Source: JBCDCP01 sp039181495
GTDB lineage: Bacteria; Pseudomonadota; Alphaproteobacteria; Rhizobiales; Tepidamorphaceae
DNA length: 8,228 nucleotides
Reading direction: 5' to 3'
Assembly (NCBI GenBank): GCA_039181495.1
Contig: JBCDCP010000128.1
Coordinates: forward strand, 1 to 8,228
The notes below the pieces were generated by a model. That model was not told the origin of the DNA, ran no database searches, and was given only the letters and a program-made list of their open reading frames with translations. Of the stretch, positions 7,284 to 8,228 are shown piece after piece. Positions within the stretch are counted from its first letter, which is position 1; every line of letters begins with the position of its first letter. The translations under genes were made by a program, and so were the position numbers.

Positions 7284-8085
7284 GACGCTGGGCGAAGCCG
7301 TGCGGAGGGCTACGCGTCTGTTGCGCCAAGCTGGCATCGGTGAGGCTGATACCGATGCGCGGCGATGCTGCGAGGCGGTTACGGGCTACACGCCCTCGAC
7401 GCTGTTCCTGCACGAGACACAGAGTCTGACGCCTCAGCAGAGTGCGAAACTCGATGCCATGGTTGCCAGTCGCATCGAGGGCACGCCGGTCGGCCGAATC
7501 CTGAATGAACGCGAGTTCTATGGTCTGCCATTTCGCCTCGTCCCTGAGACGCTCGAACCCCGCATCGATACCGAGGTGCTGGTCGATACAGTGCTCGACG
7601 TGTTGCCTACGAAACCAGCGTCGCCGCCGATCATTTTAGATCTCGGATGTGGATCCGGCGCGGTTGGGCTTGCCATTCTCTCACATCGCTCGGATGTGAT
7701 GTGTGTCGCAGTCGACATTTCGCCGAACGCTGCGGCTTGCGCGAAGGCCAATGCCGAGATGCTCGGCGTTGGAGAACGGTTCTTTGTTGTTGCCGGGTCG
7801 TGGGGTGCCGCGCTGGCGGTGCGTTTCGATGCCGTGATCAGCAATCCACCCTACATCCCTAACGGCGATCTTGAATGTCTGCCGATAGAAGTTCGCGAAC
7901 ACGATCCAATCCTGGCGCTGGATGGAGGGGCAGATGGGCTTGACGCCTATCGTTCGATCATTGCCGACGGCGATCGGCTGTTGGCGCCTAGAGGCTTCGA
8001 CGCAACACAAGCACGCGATCCCTACCAGCCAAGTCCGTCCGCCGGTGCTCGATATCGAAACCTGCCGGCTTTGCCAGACTTCTGA
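7267..8085 (+). CDS. prmC: Release factor glutamine methyltransferase PrmC, true sequence only to 7989 (C-terminus replaced)
   Basis: PrmC is the SAM-dependent N5-glutamine methyltransferase that modifies the GGQ glutamine of RF1 and RF2. The start is the ATG at 7267, overlapping prfA by 17 bases; an upstream in-frame ATG at 7186 lies deep inside prfA and is unlikely. The N-terminal helical domain (about 1-85) and GRILNEREFYGL (76-87) are typical. The SAM motif is LDLGCGSGAVGLAIL (124-138), and the catalytic NPPY is at 193-196 in VISNPPYIP. Similarity continues to LLAP (238-241, ending at 7989). From codon 242 the frame reads 31 unrelated residues to a TGA at 8083-8085, because the DNA there is the reverse complement of the gene's own 3' end. 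The missing 47 codons are found on the - strand at 7988-8131. The native protein should be 288 residues. A 272-residue product as read here is not trustworthy. Confidence 0.9.
   Translation: MPERSETLGEAVRRATRLLRQAGIGEADTDARRCCEAVTGYTPSTLFLHETQSLTPQQSAKLDAMVASRIEGTPVGRILNEREFYGLPFRLVPETLEPRIDTEVLVDTVLDVLPTKPASPPIILDLGCGSGAVGLAILSHRSDVMCVAVDISPNAAACAKANAEMLGVGERFFVVAGSWGAALAVRFDAVISNPPYIPNGDLECLPIEVREHDPILALDGGADGLDAYRSIIADGDRLLAPRGFDATQARDPYQPSPSAGARYRNLPALPDF
7893..7989 (+). repeat. Left arm of 97-base perfect inverted repeat
   Basis: These 97 bases, coding PrmC from Arg210 to Pro241, are the exact reverse complement of 8132-8228. I compared them block by block and paired positions always sum to 16121. 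Beyond the perfect arm there are two mismatches (7990-7991), then seven more matching bases (7992-7998). Confidence 0.97.
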
Positions 8086-8227
8086 TTGCCGCATGCTGGT
8101 CCCAGCCAGTTTCGAGCGCCAGGAAGCCTTCAGGCGCCAACAGCCGATCGCCGTCGGCAATGATCGAACGATAGGCGTCAAGCCCATCTGCCCCTCCATC
8201 CAGCGCCAGGATTGGATCGTGTTCGCG
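7988..8227 (-). pseudogene. prmC: Inverted second copy of the prmC 3' end, holding the true C-terminus
   Basis: Read on the - strand from 8227, the DNA gives 79 codons in one frame, ending at a TAG at 7990-7988. The first 32 codons (REHDPILALDG through LLAP) repeat PrmC residues 210-241 of the + strand copy exactly. The next 47 run EGFLALETGWDQHAAI through AGFDIEHRR to DLAGRDRVLVLRRSL. This is a normal PrmC C-terminus: a GFLALE strand, an E.GWDQ turn, and a final DLAGRDRV.V strand. No start codon belongs to the fragment, since it enters from the right edge. Bases 7987-7989 belong equally to the + arm, so the last two bases of the stop codon may have been copied from it. This is part of the fold-back structure at the right end, not an independent gene. 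Confidence 0.88.
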
Positions 8228-8228
8228 A
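8132..8228 (-). repeat. Right arm of 97-base perfect inverted repeat, cut by the window edge
   Basis: This is the exact reverse complement of 7893-7989, separated from it by a 142-base spacer. The window stops inside the arm, so the true arm may be longer. The last bases, gttcgcga, are eight of the ten bases of a local palindrome (gttcgcgaac, complete at 7891-7900). Confidence 0.97.

Noticed and set aside
7681..8199. A 172-codon open frame on the - strand across the inverted repeat
   Set aside because: It is out of frame with the PrmC C-terminal fragment on the same strand and lies antisense to prmC. It has no recognisable features and exists only because of the fold-back.
7893..8228. Inverted repeat considered as a transposon end, invertible switch or telomere hairpin
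   Set aside because: The arms are ordinary prmC coding sequence. There is no recombinase or transposase nearby, and the spacer is the displaced end of the same gene, fitting a strand-switch artefact better.

Overview
The window looks like ordinary housekeeping chromosome from an alphaproteobacterium. The support is gene order and gene type: a divergent ubiG / lysC pair, then lysC-ptsP-prfA-prmC on the + strand, with a GAF-containing nitrogen-PTS enzyme I (PtsP) and a short alphaproteobacterial HIT protein behind ubiG. Codons look moderately GC-rich throughout. I cannot name a genus. I saw no mobile element, CRISPR array, tRNA or rRNA.

Layout. (1) Positions 1-55 hold the last 17 codons of a + strand gene, possibly a DUF1178 protein. 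(2) 81-1209 is a divergent transporter/regulator pair: a LysE/RhtB-type exporter on the - strand and an Lrp/AsnC regulator on the + strand, separated by 73 bases. (3) 1213-2366 is a two-gene - strand unit, ubiG followed by a HIT-domain gene, joined by a 4-base GTGA overlap. (4) 2367-2564 is the divergent promoter region. (5) 2565-7989 is the + strand run lysC (aspartokinase), ptsP, prfA (RF1) and prmC (RF1/RF2 glutamine methyltransferase). (6) 7990-8228 is not normal genome order: it reads back over prmC on the opposite strand.

How the genes work together. PrmC methylates the GGQ glutamine of RF1, and here the two genes overlap by 17 bases. LysC commits aspartate to lysine, threonine and methionine synthesis. 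PtsP starts the nitrogen phosphotransfer relay and senses nitrogen status through its GAF domain. UbiG carries out both O-methylations of ubiquinone synthesis. The exporter and Lrp regulator probably form one amino-acid export module.

The most notable structure is at the right-hand end. Positions 7893-7989 and 8132-8228 are perfect 97-base inverted repeats. The spacer, read on the - strand, contains the true C-terminal end of PrmC, which the + strand copy lacks. Joining the two gives a full 288-residue PrmC. The junction fits snap-back self-priming at a 7-base inverted repeat native to prmC, so an amplification or assembly chimera at a contig end is more likely than a real inverted duplication. 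I found no convincing new biological system here.
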